Shown here: one piece after another, positions 35,714 through 44,909 of the stretch
How the letters are laid out: each line of letters starts with the position of its first letter
How positions within the stretch are numbered: position 1 is the stretch's first letter
Assembly (NCBI RefSeq): GCF_014638095.1
Contig: NZ_BMFH01000001.1
Span: 1,559,227 to 1,623,226 of the forward strand
Origin: Muriicola marianensis
Lineage (GTDB): Bacteria; Bacteroidota; Bacteroidia; Flavobacteriales; Flavobacteriaceae
Reading direction: 5' to 3'
DNA: 64,000 nucleotides
Notes under the pieces: generated by a model
The model's database searches: none
What the model saw: the letters and a program-made list of their open reading frames with translations, nothing else
What the model was told of the DNA's origin: nothing
Program-made: the position numbers and the translations under genes

Positions 35714-37489
35714 TCATGCGACATGAAGCGTTTCTTCGCTCTCCGGAAATCCCGGCATCAATAAGATGTCAGACCTGCAGTATAATAACTCAGCTACCGT
35801 GACCAGATTCTCGATGAGATCGTGCAAATGATCAAAATCATTGACCAGGGAGGAGGCCATCATGGTCGTGATCAGGTCCTCCCGGATCAATCGGTCTATC
35901 TCATCATTTTGTTTGGTAAGTTTTTCCAGGGACTTCGTCCTGAGCTTTTTCAGATCCTTATTGTAGGAAGAATCATCATCAGGTGGAATGGGCAGGAATA
36001 TTCCTCTCAGGTGCGTTAACATGAGTCTCCTGTAGAAGTCGTATTCCTTCTTCATATGCGGGTTATCCTTAGTGGAATAGGTGCGGATATTCCTGTTGAC
36101 CTCCCTTGTGTGGCGGATGATCTCCACCATCTTCCGATTGGCAAGTTTGATCTCCATGATGCGGTTGTTCTGGATCGATGTCAGTTTGAGCGAGCTCTGG
36201 GCCTGGGTGGCGAACTGAAGAATGGCTCCATAGATAGTCTTTACCTTAGTTAGGTAGAGCTCCCGGACATTTACCTTTAAATCTTCCTCCGTCTTTTTGA
36301 TCACTTTTTTTGCCTTAATATCCGATCGAAGGTCATCCCTGTGGATATTAAAGGCATGGGTGACGATCTCAAAGACGGCGTTCTCGAACAGGTGTTTGGA
36401 CTCACTGACCAGGGTAGCTATAGCTGTTTCAGGGAACTTCAGCATCCTCTTGTTGAGGTATTTCGGTTCATCGATACCCCGTACGGGAGCTATTTTTTCG
36501 GGTACCGCCCATTCTACGAGTCGGGCTATGGGTTTGATAAACCAGATCAGCAGAAACGTATTCAAAATGTTGAAGACCGTGTGGAAAAGCGAAAGGGCCA
36601 CCGGGATGGCCGCTGCGCTAACCAGAGGTGAATCACTCCCGGTCTGTACGGCCAGCCAGCTGATCATCCGCATAAAGGGATAAAAAAGGATGAGGACCCA
36701 GATAACCCCCAGAAGATTGAAGATCAGATGTGCCCGGGCCGTGCGTTTGGCCTGGAAATTAGCGACAATGGCTGCCAGGTTCGCGGTGATGGTCGTTCCT
36801 ATGTTCTCTCCCAGTACCATGGCAGCCCCCAGCTCAAAGGGGATCCAACCTTCTGCGGTCATCAGCAGGGTCAGGGCCATCGTAGCACTGGAGGACTGCA
36901 CTAAAATGGTGAGCACGGTGCCAATAAACAGGAACAACAGGACGGAAGCAAAGCCCAGGTCAGCATAGCTGTTCAGGAATTCAAGGATCTCCGGATTCTG
37001 ATTGATATCCGGCATGGCATCCTTTAAAAATTGCAACCCGATAAAGAGTACAGCAAAACCCAGGATAAAACTTCCCAGATTCTTTAGTTGATCCTTCTTG
37101 GAAAACGTAAAGAGGAATCCCAAACCGCATAAAGGCAGAGCGATAACACTCATACTTACCTTAAAACCCAGTATAGTGATGAGCCAGGCAGTGATCGTGG
37201 TCCCGATATTGGCGCCCATGATCACACTAATGGCCTCGGTAAGGGTGAGCAAGCCCGCATTGGAAAAACTCACTACCATAAGGGTGGTTGCCGAGGAGGA
37301 TTGTATTACCGAGGTGATCAGGAAGCCCATGGAGACCCCTAAAAATTTATTGTAGGTCATTTTGGCCAGGATCCTTCGCATCCTGTGTCCCGCCAAAAGA
37401 AGAAGGGCATCACTCATCACTTTCATCCCAAAAAGGAAGAGACCCAGGGCTCCCAGGAGTTGCAAGGTTTGATACAATCCGAATTCCAT
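35714..37489 (-). CDS. Na/Pi cotransporter family protein with C-terminal PhoU-like domain
   Basis: 591 residues. The NptA/SLC34-like core has two inverted repeats with QSSSATT and GANIGTT (about 63-100) and QSSSATM and GENIGTT (about 200-235). Residues after about 340 are helical and PhoU-like. The family couples Na+ to phosphate uptake or, in some bacteria, export. It lies tail-to-tail with the Pit transporter, so two phosphate carriers with PhoU-like tails are adjacent. No 11-nt repeat array is visible upstream of it, which suggests regulation different from Pit. Confidence 0.9.
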   Translation of the reverse strand: MEFGLYQTLQLLGALGLFLFGMKVMSDALLLLAGHRMRRILAKMTYNKFLGVSMGFLITSVIQSSSATTLMVVSFSNAGLLTLTEAISVIMGANIGTTITAWLITILGFKVSMSVIALPLCGLGFLFTFSKKDQLKNLGSFILGFAVLFIGLQFLKDAMPDINQNPEILEFLNSYADLGFASVLLFLFIGTVLTILVQSSSATMALTLLMTAEGWIPFELGAAMVLGENIGTTITANLAAIVANFQAKRTARAHLIFNLLGVIWVLILFYPFMRMISWLAVQTGSDSPLVSAAAIPVALSLFHTVFNILNTFLLIWFIKPIARLVEWAVPEKIAPVRGIDEPKYLNKRMLKFPETAIATLVSESKHLFENAVFEIVTHAFNIHRDDLRSDIKAKKVIKKTEEDLKVNVRELYLTKVKTIYGAILQFATQAQSSLKLTSIQNNRIMEIKLANRKMVEIIRHTREVNRNIRTYSTKDNPHMKKEYDFYRRLMLTHLRGIFLPIPPDDDSSYNKDLKKLRTKSLEKLTKQNDEIDRLIREDLITTMMASSLVNDFDHLHDLIENLVTVAELLYCRSDILLMPGFPESEETLHVA

Positions 37490-37684
37490 ATCCTCGGTAA
37501 GTGATCAGGTATTTATACCGTTCAATTTATCATTATTTTTTTAACCCGCCTATGGATCGTCAAAATCCTATAAAATATATAGGAAAGCTGATAAATATCA
37601 TTGCGTTCGGGAACCCATTTTCTTATATTATAGGTCCTTGAGTGTTATACTAAATAAGGCATTCGTAACACTAAATTCAATGCC

Positions 37685-38191
37685 ATGAAAAAAGTTATCC
37701 TTGGTTTACTTGCTCTTGGACTTGCCATCCCAGCCTTTACCCAGGATGTAAAGGTTGAAGAGCTTACTGAAGTGGTCATCAGGCCGATGAACTTCAAATA
37801 CTTGAATGCGACCGATGCCAGGGAGGCAGCAGTTCCCGTGAGAATGCTGGAACGCGCCGTCGCCTCCTATGACGTTACGGAAGCTGATTTCTATATGGAC
37901 GACTTTGATTTCTACACCGTTTCGTTCTATATCCCCGACGGAAAGATCGTCGCTGAATATGACGCAAACGGCAAGATTTTGAGAACTATAGAGAAATTCA
38001 AGAATGTTGCATTGCCTAATGACGTTAAGACTGCATTATTGGAAAGGTTCCCCAATTGGACCGTATCCAAAGACGTTTACCGTGTAACCTACACCGAAGA
38101 AAACGGTGCTAAAAAGATCTATAAGCTACTGCTTGTGAATGGCGACAAAAAAATGAGGGTTAAAGTGGATCATATTGGAACATTCCTCTAA
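37685..38191 (+). CDS. Secreted PepSY-like (BLIP-type) protein
   Basis: 168 residues with a signal peptide ending IPAFTQ. The mature part has a repeated beta-alpha pattern ending in FPNWTVSKDVYRVTY and a final KKMRVKVDHIG segment, which resembles the putative beta-lactamase-inhibitor-like PepSY-like family of Bacteroidota. Function is unknown; periplasmic binding or inhibition is the usual guess. Public annotations sometimes mislabel such proteins with the name of the neighbouring nadD. It is transcribed alone, with a hairpin terminator 54 bp downstream. Confidence 0.68.
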   Translation: MKKVILGLLALGLAIPAFTQDVKVEELTEVVIRPMNFKYLNATDAREAAVPVRMLERAVASYDVTEADFYMDDFDFYTVSFYIPDGKIVAEYDANGKILRTIEKFKNVALPNDVKTALLERFPNWTVSKDVYRVTYTEENGAKKIYKLLLVNGDKKMRVKVDHIGTFL

Positions 38192-38244
38192 GTCACCTCT
38201 ATTGCCCCGGCTTTATTTAGTGATCATGTTAACAAGGAAAAAAG

Positions 38245-38275
38245 AGGTGCTGTCTGTTTAGGCAGCACTTTCTTT
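38245..38275 (+). terminator. Probable terminator after the PepSY-like gene
   Basis: GGTGCTG (38246-38252) pairs with CAGCACT (38263-38269), extended by wobble pairs, with a T-rich stretch after it. It lies between convergent genes and ends 19 bp before the nadD stop. Confidence 0.6.
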
Positions 38276-38293
38276 GTATTACTCCGGAAATTC

Positions 38294-38878
38294 TCAGCGG
38301 TAAAAATTCATCTCGTCCATATATCGCCATACCCCCTCAGGCAACATGGGCCTGATATTCTTTCCCTTTTTATGGTTCTTCCGGATAAAGGTAGAAGAGA
38401 TCTCCATGATCGGGGCATCGATGTAGTGGATATGATCGTGGCCTTCAAATCTCTTGGGGATATCCCCTCCCGAGATCCTGGGATAGACATAGATATGATG
38501 GTTTTCCAGGATGACCTCGTAATTCTTCCACTTGTGGAAGGTCTTGAGGTTGTCCTCCCCCATCAGAAGGGAAAAAGCGTACTCTTCCCCGTATTTTTCA
38601 CGCAGATGCACCAGGGTATTGATCGTATAGTTGGGCTGGGGCAGGTCGAATTCAATGGTGCTCGCCCTGAGTTTTGGATAAGGTTCTACCGCTTCCTGCA
38701 CCATCTGATACCTGTGATGATCAGACAGCATACTCTGTTTTACCTTAAACGGACTTTGGGGGGTGATCACGAACCAGATCTCCTCCAGATCCGAGAACTC
38801 CACCATGTGGTTGGCGATCACCAGGTGGCCGATATGGATGGGATTAAAGGTGCCAAAAAAGAGTCCGACCTTTTTCAT
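38294..38878 (-). CDS. nadD: Nicotinate-nucleotide adenylyltransferase
   Basis: 194 residues. The nucleotidyltransferase motif GTFNPIHIGH occupies residues 9-18 and the second motif ISSTFIR lies near the end of the alpha/beta core. The enzyme adenylates nicotinate mononucleotide to deamido-NAD in NAD synthesis. Its start overlaps the gmk stop by 4 bp, and yicC-gmk-nadD form a tight three-gene operon, a common order in Bacteroidota. Confidence 0.94.
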   Translation of the reverse strand: MKKVGLFFGTFNPIHIGHLVIANHMVEFSDLEEIWFVITPQSPFKVKQSMLSDHHRYQMVQEAVEPYPKLRASTIEFDLPQPNYTINTLVHLREKYGEEYAFSLLMGEDNLKTFHKWKNYEVILENHHIYVYPRISGGDIPKRFEGHDHIHYIDAPIMEISSTFIRKNHKKGKNIRPMLPEGVWRYMDEMNFYR

Positions 38879-39492
38879 TCGCCTTTTTCCCCGGATTGTT
38901 CTTCTTCAAAGGACGGCACGACACCCAGGTAATCCGCCACCATCTTATGGGCTTCCTTCAGGGCCTTATCCAGGTCGTAGTTCTTGATGATCCTGTCGAA
39001 CTGAGGTGCGGTGGCCAGTTCTACGGAGGCCTTTGCGATCCTCATATTGATCTTCTCATCGCTTTCTGTACTCCGCTTTTTCAGCCGGATCTTGAGTTCG
39101 TCCACACTCGGAGGTTTTACGAAGACGGCCAGGGTCTGTTCCGGAAATTTCTTCTTGATCCGCAATCCGCCCGCCACATCGATATCGAAGATCACGTTTT
39201 TCCCCTCCGCCCATAGTCGTTCTACCTCACTTTTCAGGGTGCCGTAAAAATTGTCCCTGTACACCTCCTCCCATTCCAGGAAGTCCCCGTTCTTTATGTG
39301 TTTCTTGAATTCGGAAAGGGTGATAAAGTAATAGTGTTCCCCGTTTACTTCCTTCCCTCTGCGCGCCCTGGAGGTCGCAGAGATCGAAAAGGCCAGGTTG
39401 AGTTCGGGCTGATCCAGCAGATAGCGCACGATCGTAGTCTTGCCACTCCCGGAAGGGGCTGAGAATATGATGAGTTTACCCCCACTACTCAT
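38875..39492 (-). CDS. gmk: Guanylate kinase
   Basis: 205 residues. The P-loop SAPSGSGKTT is at 11-20, followed by the GMP-binding region SATSRARRGKEVNGEHYYF. It phosphorylates GMP to GDP with ATP. It overlaps yicC upstream and nadD downstream by 4 bp each, so all three are translationally coupled. Confidence 0.95.
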   Translation of the reverse strand: MSSGGKLIIFSAPSGSGKTTIVRYLLDQPELNLAFSISATSRARRGKEVNGEHYYFITLSEFKKHIKNGDFLEWEEVYRDNFYGTLKSEVERLWAEGKNVIFDIDVAGGLRIKKKFPEQTLAVFVKPPSVDELKIRLKKRSTESDEKINMRIAKASVELATAPQFDRIIKNYDLDKALKEAHKMVADYLGVVPSFEEEQSGEKGE

Positions 39493-40346
39493 AAGACATT
39501 GAGCATTTGTTCCTTGATCTTCTCCAGTTCATCTTTCATTTGCACCACCACCTGCTGCATAGGTGCGTAGTTGGCCTTGGAGCCTATGGTATTGATCTCC
39601 CGCCCGATCTCCTGGCTTATAAATCCGAGCTTTTTCCCATTGGAGTCAGGAGAAGCCATGGTCTCCCTGAAGTAATTTAAATGGTTCTCCAGCCTTACTT
39701 TTTCTTCCGTGATGTCGAGCTTCTCAAGATAGTAGATCAGCTCCTGTTCAAAGCGATTGGCATCCACTTCCATTTTGATGTCTGCCACCGACTTTTCGAG
39801 ACGTTCCCGTACGGCCTGCAGGCGTTCCACATCCAGATCACCCACCTGCTGCAAAAGGCTGTGCAGGCTTTTAATACGGGAAGAGAAGTCCTTTTCCAGC
39901 ATGCTACCTTCTTCCGACCTGAAGGCCTGAATGGCATCCAGGGCATGTTTCAGGGCATCCAGGATCGCCTTGTATTCCTCGGAGTCTACCTCATCCTTGT
40001 CGGTCTTTAAAGTATCAGGCAATTTAAGGGCCATTTCCATCAGCCTCATGTCATCTCCGTCGGCGATGGTTCTTAGCTGTTTCATATAATGTTTGACCAC
40101 CGCCTCATTGATCTGGGAAGTGGTCTCGTCACCAGTGATCTCCACATACAGGTTAAAATCGACCTTCCCCCTGTGAAGAGCAGAGGCGATGATCTTACGC
40201 AACTCCAGTTCTTTTTCCCTGTAAAGAGGGGGCATCCTCGCATTCAGGTCGAGAGATTTGCTGTTCAGGGATTTCAGCTCTACTGTGATCTTTTTCGTGG
40301 GCAGCTGCACGACGTGCTTCCCAAATCCTGTCATGGACTGGATCAT
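39489..40346 (-). CDS. YicC family protein (endoribonuclease YicC-like)
   Basis: 285 residues with the family start IQSMTGFG and the conserved C-terminus QEIGREINTIGSKAN...MKDELEKIKEQMLNV. The middle is helical and coiled. E. coli YicC has been described as an endoribonuclease; the exact role in Bacteroidota is not known. First gene of the yicC-gmk-nadD operon, 66 bp downstream of the DUF1080 gene on the same strand. Confidence 0.9.
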   Translation of the reverse strand: MIQSMTGFGKHVVQLPTKKITVELKSLNSKSLDLNARMPPLYREKELELRKIIASALHRGKVDFNLYVEITGDETTSQINEAVVKHYMKQLRTIADGDDMRLMEMALKLPDTLKTDKDEVDSEEYKAILDALKHALDAIQAFRSEEGSMLEKDFSSRIKSLHSLLQQVGDLDVERLQAVRERLEKSVADIKMEVDANRFEQELIYYLEKLDITEEKVRLENHLNYFRETMASPDSNGKKLGFISQEIGREINTIGSKANYAPMQQVVVQMKDELEKIKEQMLNVL

Positions 40347-40412
40347 AACTTCGGTTTGATTTGGCTAAGGTAATTATTTTCAATCGCCTGCATAAGTCAA
40401 ATTTTCTAGTGG

Positions 40413-41225
40413 TTATAACTCCCTGACCCAGATATTGCGGTAACTCACCCTGCTGTTGTCCCCGTGGTCCTGTAACCGGATCGGACCCTTGCCATGAGGC
40501 GGATTCTTAGGCCAGCCAATATAGGGGGTGGTTCCTTTGATCTCAACGTGGTCCTGCACGAGGATGCCGTTGTGCAGCACGGTTATGGTTCCTGATTTCG
40601 TCTTGGCCCCTGCTTCGTTGAATTCCGGAGCGTGATAGATGATGTCATAAGTATTCCATTCTCCACTGGGCACAGAAGCCATGGCCAGGGGGATGTGCTG
40701 CTTGTAGATCGAAGCCACCTGCCCGTTCACATAGGTTTCATTATTATTATTGTCCAGCACCTGCACCTCGTACAATCCCTGAAGGAAGACCCCGCTGTTG
40801 CCTCTGCTCTGCCCCTCTCCGGCCACCTCTGCCGGGGAACGCCATTCTATATGCAGTTGTAGATCCCCGAACTGTGCTTTTGTCATGATATCCCCGGTCT
40901 TGTCCTTTACCGTCATGCTCCCGTCTTCATTCAGGTGCCAGACCACTTCAGAACTGTCACGGACCATCATCCACTGGTCAAAGGAAGTCCCGTCGAACAA
41001 GACGATGGCATCGCTCGGGATTCCGTTATTTCCTTTCGGATCAACCCTGGGAGGAACAGGTTCGTACACCTCTGTCTCTTCAGGAGTCGTAGGTTCTTCT
41101 CCCGCATATTCCTCATAAACGATTCCCTCTTCCTTAGTATGAATCTCAACAGCTTCCTTCGAATTCGAATCCTTACAGGAGAAGAGGACCAATAGTGCGA
41201 TACCGAAATACAGTGCTGATTTCAT
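40413..41225 (-). CDS. DUF1080 (3-keto-disaccharide hydrolase-type) lipoprotein
   Basis: 270 residues from ATG 41225. A signal with lipobox (VLFSC, Cys17) is followed by an acidic, Pro/Glu-rich linker (about 25-65), then a concanavalin-like beta-jelly-roll of the DUF1080 type: VLFDGTSFDQW, LHIEWRSP, GNSGVFLQGLYEVQVLD and the end RLQDHGDNSRVSYRNIWV. The family includes enzymes that cleave 3-keto-glycosides by elimination and hydration. It is the second of two tandem DUF1080 genes, 1 bp after the first. The long open frame upstream of the ATG runs into the neighbouring gene and is not used. The substrate is unknown. Confidence 0.85.
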   Translation of the reverse strand: MKSALYFGIALLVLFSCKDSNSKEAVEIHTKEEGIVYEEYAGEEPTTPEETEVYEPVPPRVDPKGNNGIPSDAIVLFDGTSFDQWMMVRDSSEVVWHLNEDGSMTVKDKTGDIMTKAQFGDLQLHIEWRSPAEVAGEGQSRGNSGVFLQGLYEVQVLDNNNNETYVNGQVASIYKQHIPLAMASVPSGEWNTYDIIYHAPEFNEAGAKTKSGTITVLHNGILVQDHVEIKGTTPYIGWPKNPPHGKGPIRLQDHGDNSRVSYRNIWVREL

Positions 41226-41226
41226 A

Positions 41227-41982
41227 TCAAAGTTTTTTGATTCTGATATTTCTGAAGGCCACCACATCTCCGTGGTCCTGCAGCCCGATCTTTCCCGTAT
41301 GGAACTTCCCGAAGCCCTTCCAGCCGGCAAATTTTGATTTTGAGACCATGGCATCCCATTCCTCATTCCCCAGGGGAAAGCTCACGATATCCACCCCGTT
41401 GAGATTTACCTTTCCCTTGTGTTCCCCGTAATTAACCGTAATGACACAGGTATTCCACTCGCCTGCGGGCTTTGTGACATCTTCAGTGGGAGCTACCATG
41501 TCGTACAGAGCCCCCGCCTGATGCGTGTTACCGGCCTTGGCATCGGGATGACGTTCGTTGTCCAATACCTGTATCTCAGGGCCCGTCTCATAGGGCTGGC
41601 CATAGGCATCATCCTCCTTTACTCCCCAAAAAATTCCGCTGTTGGCCCCCTCGGCCACCTTCCATTCCAGTGACAGTATAAAATTGGTATAGTCCTGACG
41701 GCTCACAATATTGAAGCTTTCTCCCTTCTTCCTTTCCTTTGGGGGATAGAACACCATGGCGCCTTCCTCAATCTTCCAGTTCTCGGCCATCCCGTCACTT
41801 AGGTATCCCTTCCAGTGATCGAAGGAGGTCCCGTCGAAAAGCACTTCCCATTCCTCCTCAACCGAAGTAGATTCCTCTGAAATTGCCATTTCTTCCGCGT
41901 TTTTATTTTCTGTTTGTGACTTCTCTTTGCATTGCAGGAAAGAAAGGCCGGCGACTACCAGTAAAATGTGAACTATTTTCAT
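41227..41982 (-). CDS. DUF1080 (3-keto-disaccharide hydrolase-type) lipoprotein
   Basis: 251 residues with a lipobox (SFLQC, Cys18). It is a diverged paralogue of the downstream gene, with VLFDGTSFDHWKGY, FILSLEWKVAEGANSGIFWG, a GPEIQVLDNE turn and the end GLQDHGDVVAFRNIRI. It lacks the long acidic linker of its neighbour. The NSGIFW and EIQVLD segments line the predicted active-site groove in this fold. It lies 10 bp after a TIM-barrel isomerase-type gene, so the order TIM barrel, DUF1080, DUF1080 forms an operon. Periplasmic lyase or hydratase activity on oxidised glycosides is inferred from family and context. Confidence 0.85.
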   Translation of the reverse strand: MKIVHILLVVAGLSFLQCKEKSQTENKNAEEMAISEESTSVEEEWEVLFDGTSFDHWKGYLSDGMAENWKIEEGAMVFYPPKERKKGESFNIVSRQDYTNFILSLEWKVAEGANSGIFWGVKEDDAYGQPYETGPEIQVLDNERHPDAKAGNTHQAGALYDMVAPTEDVTKPAGEWNTCVITVNYGEHKGKVNLNGVDIVSFPLGNEEWDAMVSKSKFAGWKGFGKFHTGKIGLQDHGDVVAFRNIRIKKL

Positions 41983-41992
41983 GTGTTAAGCT

Positions 41993-43045
41993 TTATGTTC
42001 CCAGTATTTTTCGGAGCATTTTCTTGTCTATATCCCCTCCGGCAAAATCGTCAAAGGTCTTCTCCGTGGCTTCTATGATATGATCCTGTATAAACTTCGC
42101 TCCTTCCCTCGCCCCCTGTTCCGGGCTCTTGATACAGCATTCCCATTCCATGACTGCCCAGACATCGCAACCGTACTGAGTCAGTTTTGAGAAGATCGTC
42201 TTAAAATCGATCTGCCCGTCACCCAGGGATCGATATCGCCCGGCCCGGTCCCCCCAGTCGTTATACCCTCCGAAGGCCCCTTTCTTCCCGGTGGGATTAA
42301 ATTCGGAATCTTTCACATGGAAGGCCCTGATAAACTCGTGGTAGTGATCGATGTAAGTGATATAATCCAGTTGCTGCAGGACGAAGTGGCTGGGGTCATA
42401 GAGGATGTTCACCCTTTTGTGGTTGCCGGTGGCCTCCAGAAAGCGTTCAAAAGTATCCCCGTCGTGGAGGTCTTCCCCGGGATGGATCTCGTAACACACA
42501 TCTACCCCCTCCTTGTCGAAGTGGTCGAGGATAGGCTTCCACCTCTTTGCGAGTTCCTCGAACCCCATCTCAACGAGGCCCTTGGGACGCTGTGGCCAGG
42601 GATGCCAGGTATGCCAGAGGAGGGCTCCCGAAAAGGTGGCATGCGATTTCAGGCCTAAACGCCTGCTTGCCGTAGCCGCTTTTTTAACCACGTCAACCGC
42701 CCATTCCGTCCGGGCCTTAGGATTGTTCTTCACAGCATCCGGTGCGAAATTGTCGAACATAAGGTCATAGGCAGGATGCACGGCCACCAGTTGGCCCTGC
42801 AGGTGGGTAGAGAGTTCTGTGATCTCCAGTCCGTAGGAATTGATCTTGCCCTTGAGCTCATCACAGTAATCCTGGCTGCTTGCAGCTTTATCAAGATCTA
42901 TGAGAAAGTGTTCCCAGGTCGGTATCTGAATCCCTTTATACCCCAGGTCTGCTGCCCATTTGCACATGCCTTCGAGAGTATTGAAAGGGGGTTTGCTGTC
43001 TACGAATTGTGCAAGGAATACAGCTGGTCCTTTTATTGTTTTCAT
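41993..43045 (-). CDS. TIM-barrel sugar phosphate isomerase/epimerase-type protein, cytoplasmic
   Basis: 350 residues with no signal peptide. The xylose-isomerase-like (AP endonuclease 2) barrel is shown by GYKGIQIPTWEHF early, then CYEIHPGEDLHDG with a metal-binding Glu-x-His, NILYDPSHFVLQ with Asp and His, FHVKDSEF, and a late AVMEWECCIK with Glu. These residues form the divalent-metal site of the family. Members isomerise, epimerise or dehydrate sugars, and some act in 3-keto-sugar pathways. First gene of the operon with two DUF1080 lipoproteins. The 245-bp gap upstream contains no gene I can support except a doubtful 37-codon frame. Confidence 0.84.
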   Translation of the reverse strand: MKTIKGPAVFLAQFVDSKPPFNTLEGMCKWAADLGYKGIQIPTWEHFLIDLDKAASSQDYCDELKGKINSYGLEITELSTHLQGQLVAVHPAYDLMFDNFAPDAVKNNPKARTEWAVDVVKKAATASRRLGLKSHATFSGALLWHTWHPWPQRPKGLVEMGFEELAKRWKPILDHFDKEGVDVCYEIHPGEDLHDGDTFERFLEATGNHKRVNILYDPSHFVLQQLDYITYIDHYHEFIRAFHVKDSEFNPTGKKGAFGGYNDWGDRAGRYRSLGDGQIDFKTIFSKLTQYGCDVWAVMEWECCIKSPEQGAREGAKFIQDHIIEATEKTFDDFAGGDIDKKMLRKILGT

Positions 43046-43290
43046 GGAGAGTTGTTTAGTTGTGTTCTTAAAAATGTACCTGATGCCCTTTTCGGATTTT
43101 AGTCCTATCTTTAATCGATAAAACCGAAGAAGGCTTCTTAAAAAGGTGAAGTCCTAAATATAGGAAATACACAGAATTAAATGGAAAATGTAACCCATAT
43201 TATGAGGAGTCGATTCGGGGCAGCGATCTTTCAAAAGGAGGGTTTCCTATTTTTATCATTCCAAAATCTATTTCTTAACCTGCGATTCCT

Positions 43291-43758
43291 ATGAAAAATG
43301 CATCAGCGAGAAACCTGTGGGGTGATTTTTTAGACAAGCATCTGGAATACGCCTTTGCCTCAGAACCCACAGTAACTCATTTCTGCGATAACGAAAAAGA
43401 CGCCAATACCTGCCTTAAACTGGTCCTCAAGGGGGTCAAACGAGCTACGAGCCATTCCCTTCTGGGCCTGCAATACAGGAAAGAACCCCTGCCTAAGATT
43501 GGCGACTTCACCATCATTACAGACTGGGACGGAAATGCGAAATGCATCGTGCGCACAGTAGCCGTAGAATTGAAACCCTTCTTTAGCATCAGGGAGTCCT
43601 ATGCAAAACTGGAAGGGGAAGGTGACAAATCCCTTGCTTACTGGAAGAAGACTCACTGGGATTATTACACCCGGGAACTGGAGCCCTATGGAAGGGTCCC
43701 GCGAGAGAGCATGATCATAGTCTGCGAGGTCTTTGAAAAGGTGTTTGAGAGAAAATAA
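43291..43758 (+). CDS. ASCH domain protein
   Basis: 155 residues. The RNA-binding-like ASCH fold is suggested by LVLKGVKRATSHSLLGLQYRKEPLPKIGDF (GxKxAT motif near 47-52) and CIVRTVAVELKPF. ASCH proteins are related to PUA domains, and some hydrolyse N4-acetylcytidine or act in translation control. It is a single plus-strand gene between two minus-strand sugar operons and converges with the Gfo/Idh/MocA gene 6 bp away, so it seems unrelated to them. Confidence 0.8.
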   Translation: MKNASARNLWGDFLDKHLEYAFASEPTVTHFCDNEKDANTCLKLVLKGVKRATSHSLLGLQYRKEPLPKIGDFTIITDWDGNAKCIVRTVAVELKPFFSIRESYAKLEGEGDKSLAYWKKTHWDYYTRELEPYGRVPRESMIIVCEVFEKVFERK

Positions 43759-43764
43759 GTACCC

Positions 43765-44901
43765 CTAGTCCAGATCGACCCAGATATTCCCGCCTTTGTG
43801 TGAAGCCACAGTAGCCTCGATAAAGTTTAGGCCGCGAACCCCGTCATTCATGGTTGGGTATTCCCCATCGTTGTATTTCTCCCCCCGGATCGCTCTGGCT
43901 ACACCGAGGTAGATATTGGCCATGGAATCAAAGATCCCTTCCGGGTGTCCCGGGGGCAGTTTGGTGCCGTCAAGCGAAAGGGCACTGTTGTAGGCATGAC
44001 CGGGTTTATAGACCTCCATGGGTTCAGTATCGCTGATCTTGTACAGATAATTAGGGTTTTCCTGCTCCCAGAGCAAACCGAATTTCTCTCCGTAGATGCG
44101 GATGGCCAGGCCGTTCTCCTCCCCTGTGGCTACCTGGCTCGCCCTGATCACCCCTTTAACGTGTTCTCCCATTCGGATCAAGGCCGTGCCGTCTACATCC
44201 ATTTGGTTGTCGGCATAGAGGTAGTTGAAGTCGCACAAAAGGGATTTCACCTTTAACCCGGTAGTATATTCAACCATGTTGAAGGCATGTACCCCTATGT
44301 CCCCCATACAGGAACTGATCCCGGCCTTTTTTGGATCGAGGCGCCATACGGTTGAGCGCTTGGCCTTGTCGTGAATGATGGGATTGATCCATCCCTGGTA
44401 ATAACGGGCATCTACCTTGTGGATCTTACCCAGTTCACCTGCTTTGATCATCTCCCGCATTTGTCTTACCATAGGATACCCTGTGTAGGTATGCGTCACC
44501 GCGAATACGGTCCCGGCCTTCTTATGGGCATCCCTGAGGATCTTGGCCTCCTCATAGGTAGTGGTCATGGGTTTTTCACAGATTACGTGAAACCCGTTGT
44601 CCAGCAATTTTTTCGCCATGGGGAAATGGAGAAAATTAGGGGTTAGCACTGCGCATACCTGTATCCGCTTATCCTTTGGCAGTTTCATCTCTTCTTCCAC
44701 CAGGGTATCGAAGTCCTTGTAGATCCGGTCTGTGGGTACATCGATCTGTTTAGCAAAGGCTATATTGTCCTCGAATTTCGGATTGAAAACAGCCCCGGTA
44801 ATGGCGTAATTATCATTGATAAAGGAGGCTACCCGGTGCAAAACACCTATAAGGGAATCTCCTCCTCCTCCGAGTATTCCAAGTCTGATTTTTTTTGGCA
44901 T
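43765..44901 (-). CDS. Gfo/Idh/MocA family oxidoreductase, cytoplasmic
   Basis: 378 residues without a signal. An N-terminal Rossmann motif (LGILGGGGDS) and the family ICEKPMTTTYEEA (Glu-Lys-Pro at about residue 100) precede a C-terminal substrate domain with GDIGVHAFNMVEY, whose Asp and His are typical catalytic residues. NAD(P)-dependent oxidation or reduction of a sugar or cyclitol is expected. It lies 8 bp downstream of a NupG-type MFS gene in an operon with DinB-like and Tat-exported TIM-barrel genes. In a 3-keto-glycoside pathway it would be the cytoplasmic 3-keto-sugar reductase; that is inference. Confidence 0.88.
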   Translation of the reverse strand: MPKKIRLGILGGGGDSLIGVLHRVASFINDNYAITGAVFNPKFEDNIAFAKQIDVPTDRIYKDFDTLVEEEMKLPKDKRIQVCAVLTPNFLHFPMAKKLLDNGFHVICEKPMTTTYEEAKILRDAHKKAGTVFAVTHTYTGYPMVRQMREMIKAGELGKIHKVDARYYQGWINPIIHDKAKRSTVWRLDPKKAGISSCMGDIGVHAFNMVEYTTGLKVKSLLCDFNYLYADNQMDVDGTALIRMGEHVKGVIRASQVATGEENGLAIRIYGEKFGLLWEQENPNYLYKISDTEPMEVYKPGHAYNSALSLDGTKLPPGHPEGIFDSMANIYLGVARAIRGEKYNDGEYPTMNDGVRGLNFIEATVASHKGGNIWVDLD

Positions 44902-44909
44902 TGTGAATT

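Noticed and set aside
37654-37680. GTAAC before the PepSY-like gene as a Pho-box unit
   Set aside because: The neighbouring 11-nt positions do not match, so there is no array.
43181-43294. 37-codon frame ending in an ATGA overlap with the ASCH gene
   Set aside because: Could be a coupled leader peptide, but composition is unremarkable and no ribosome site or repeat supports it.
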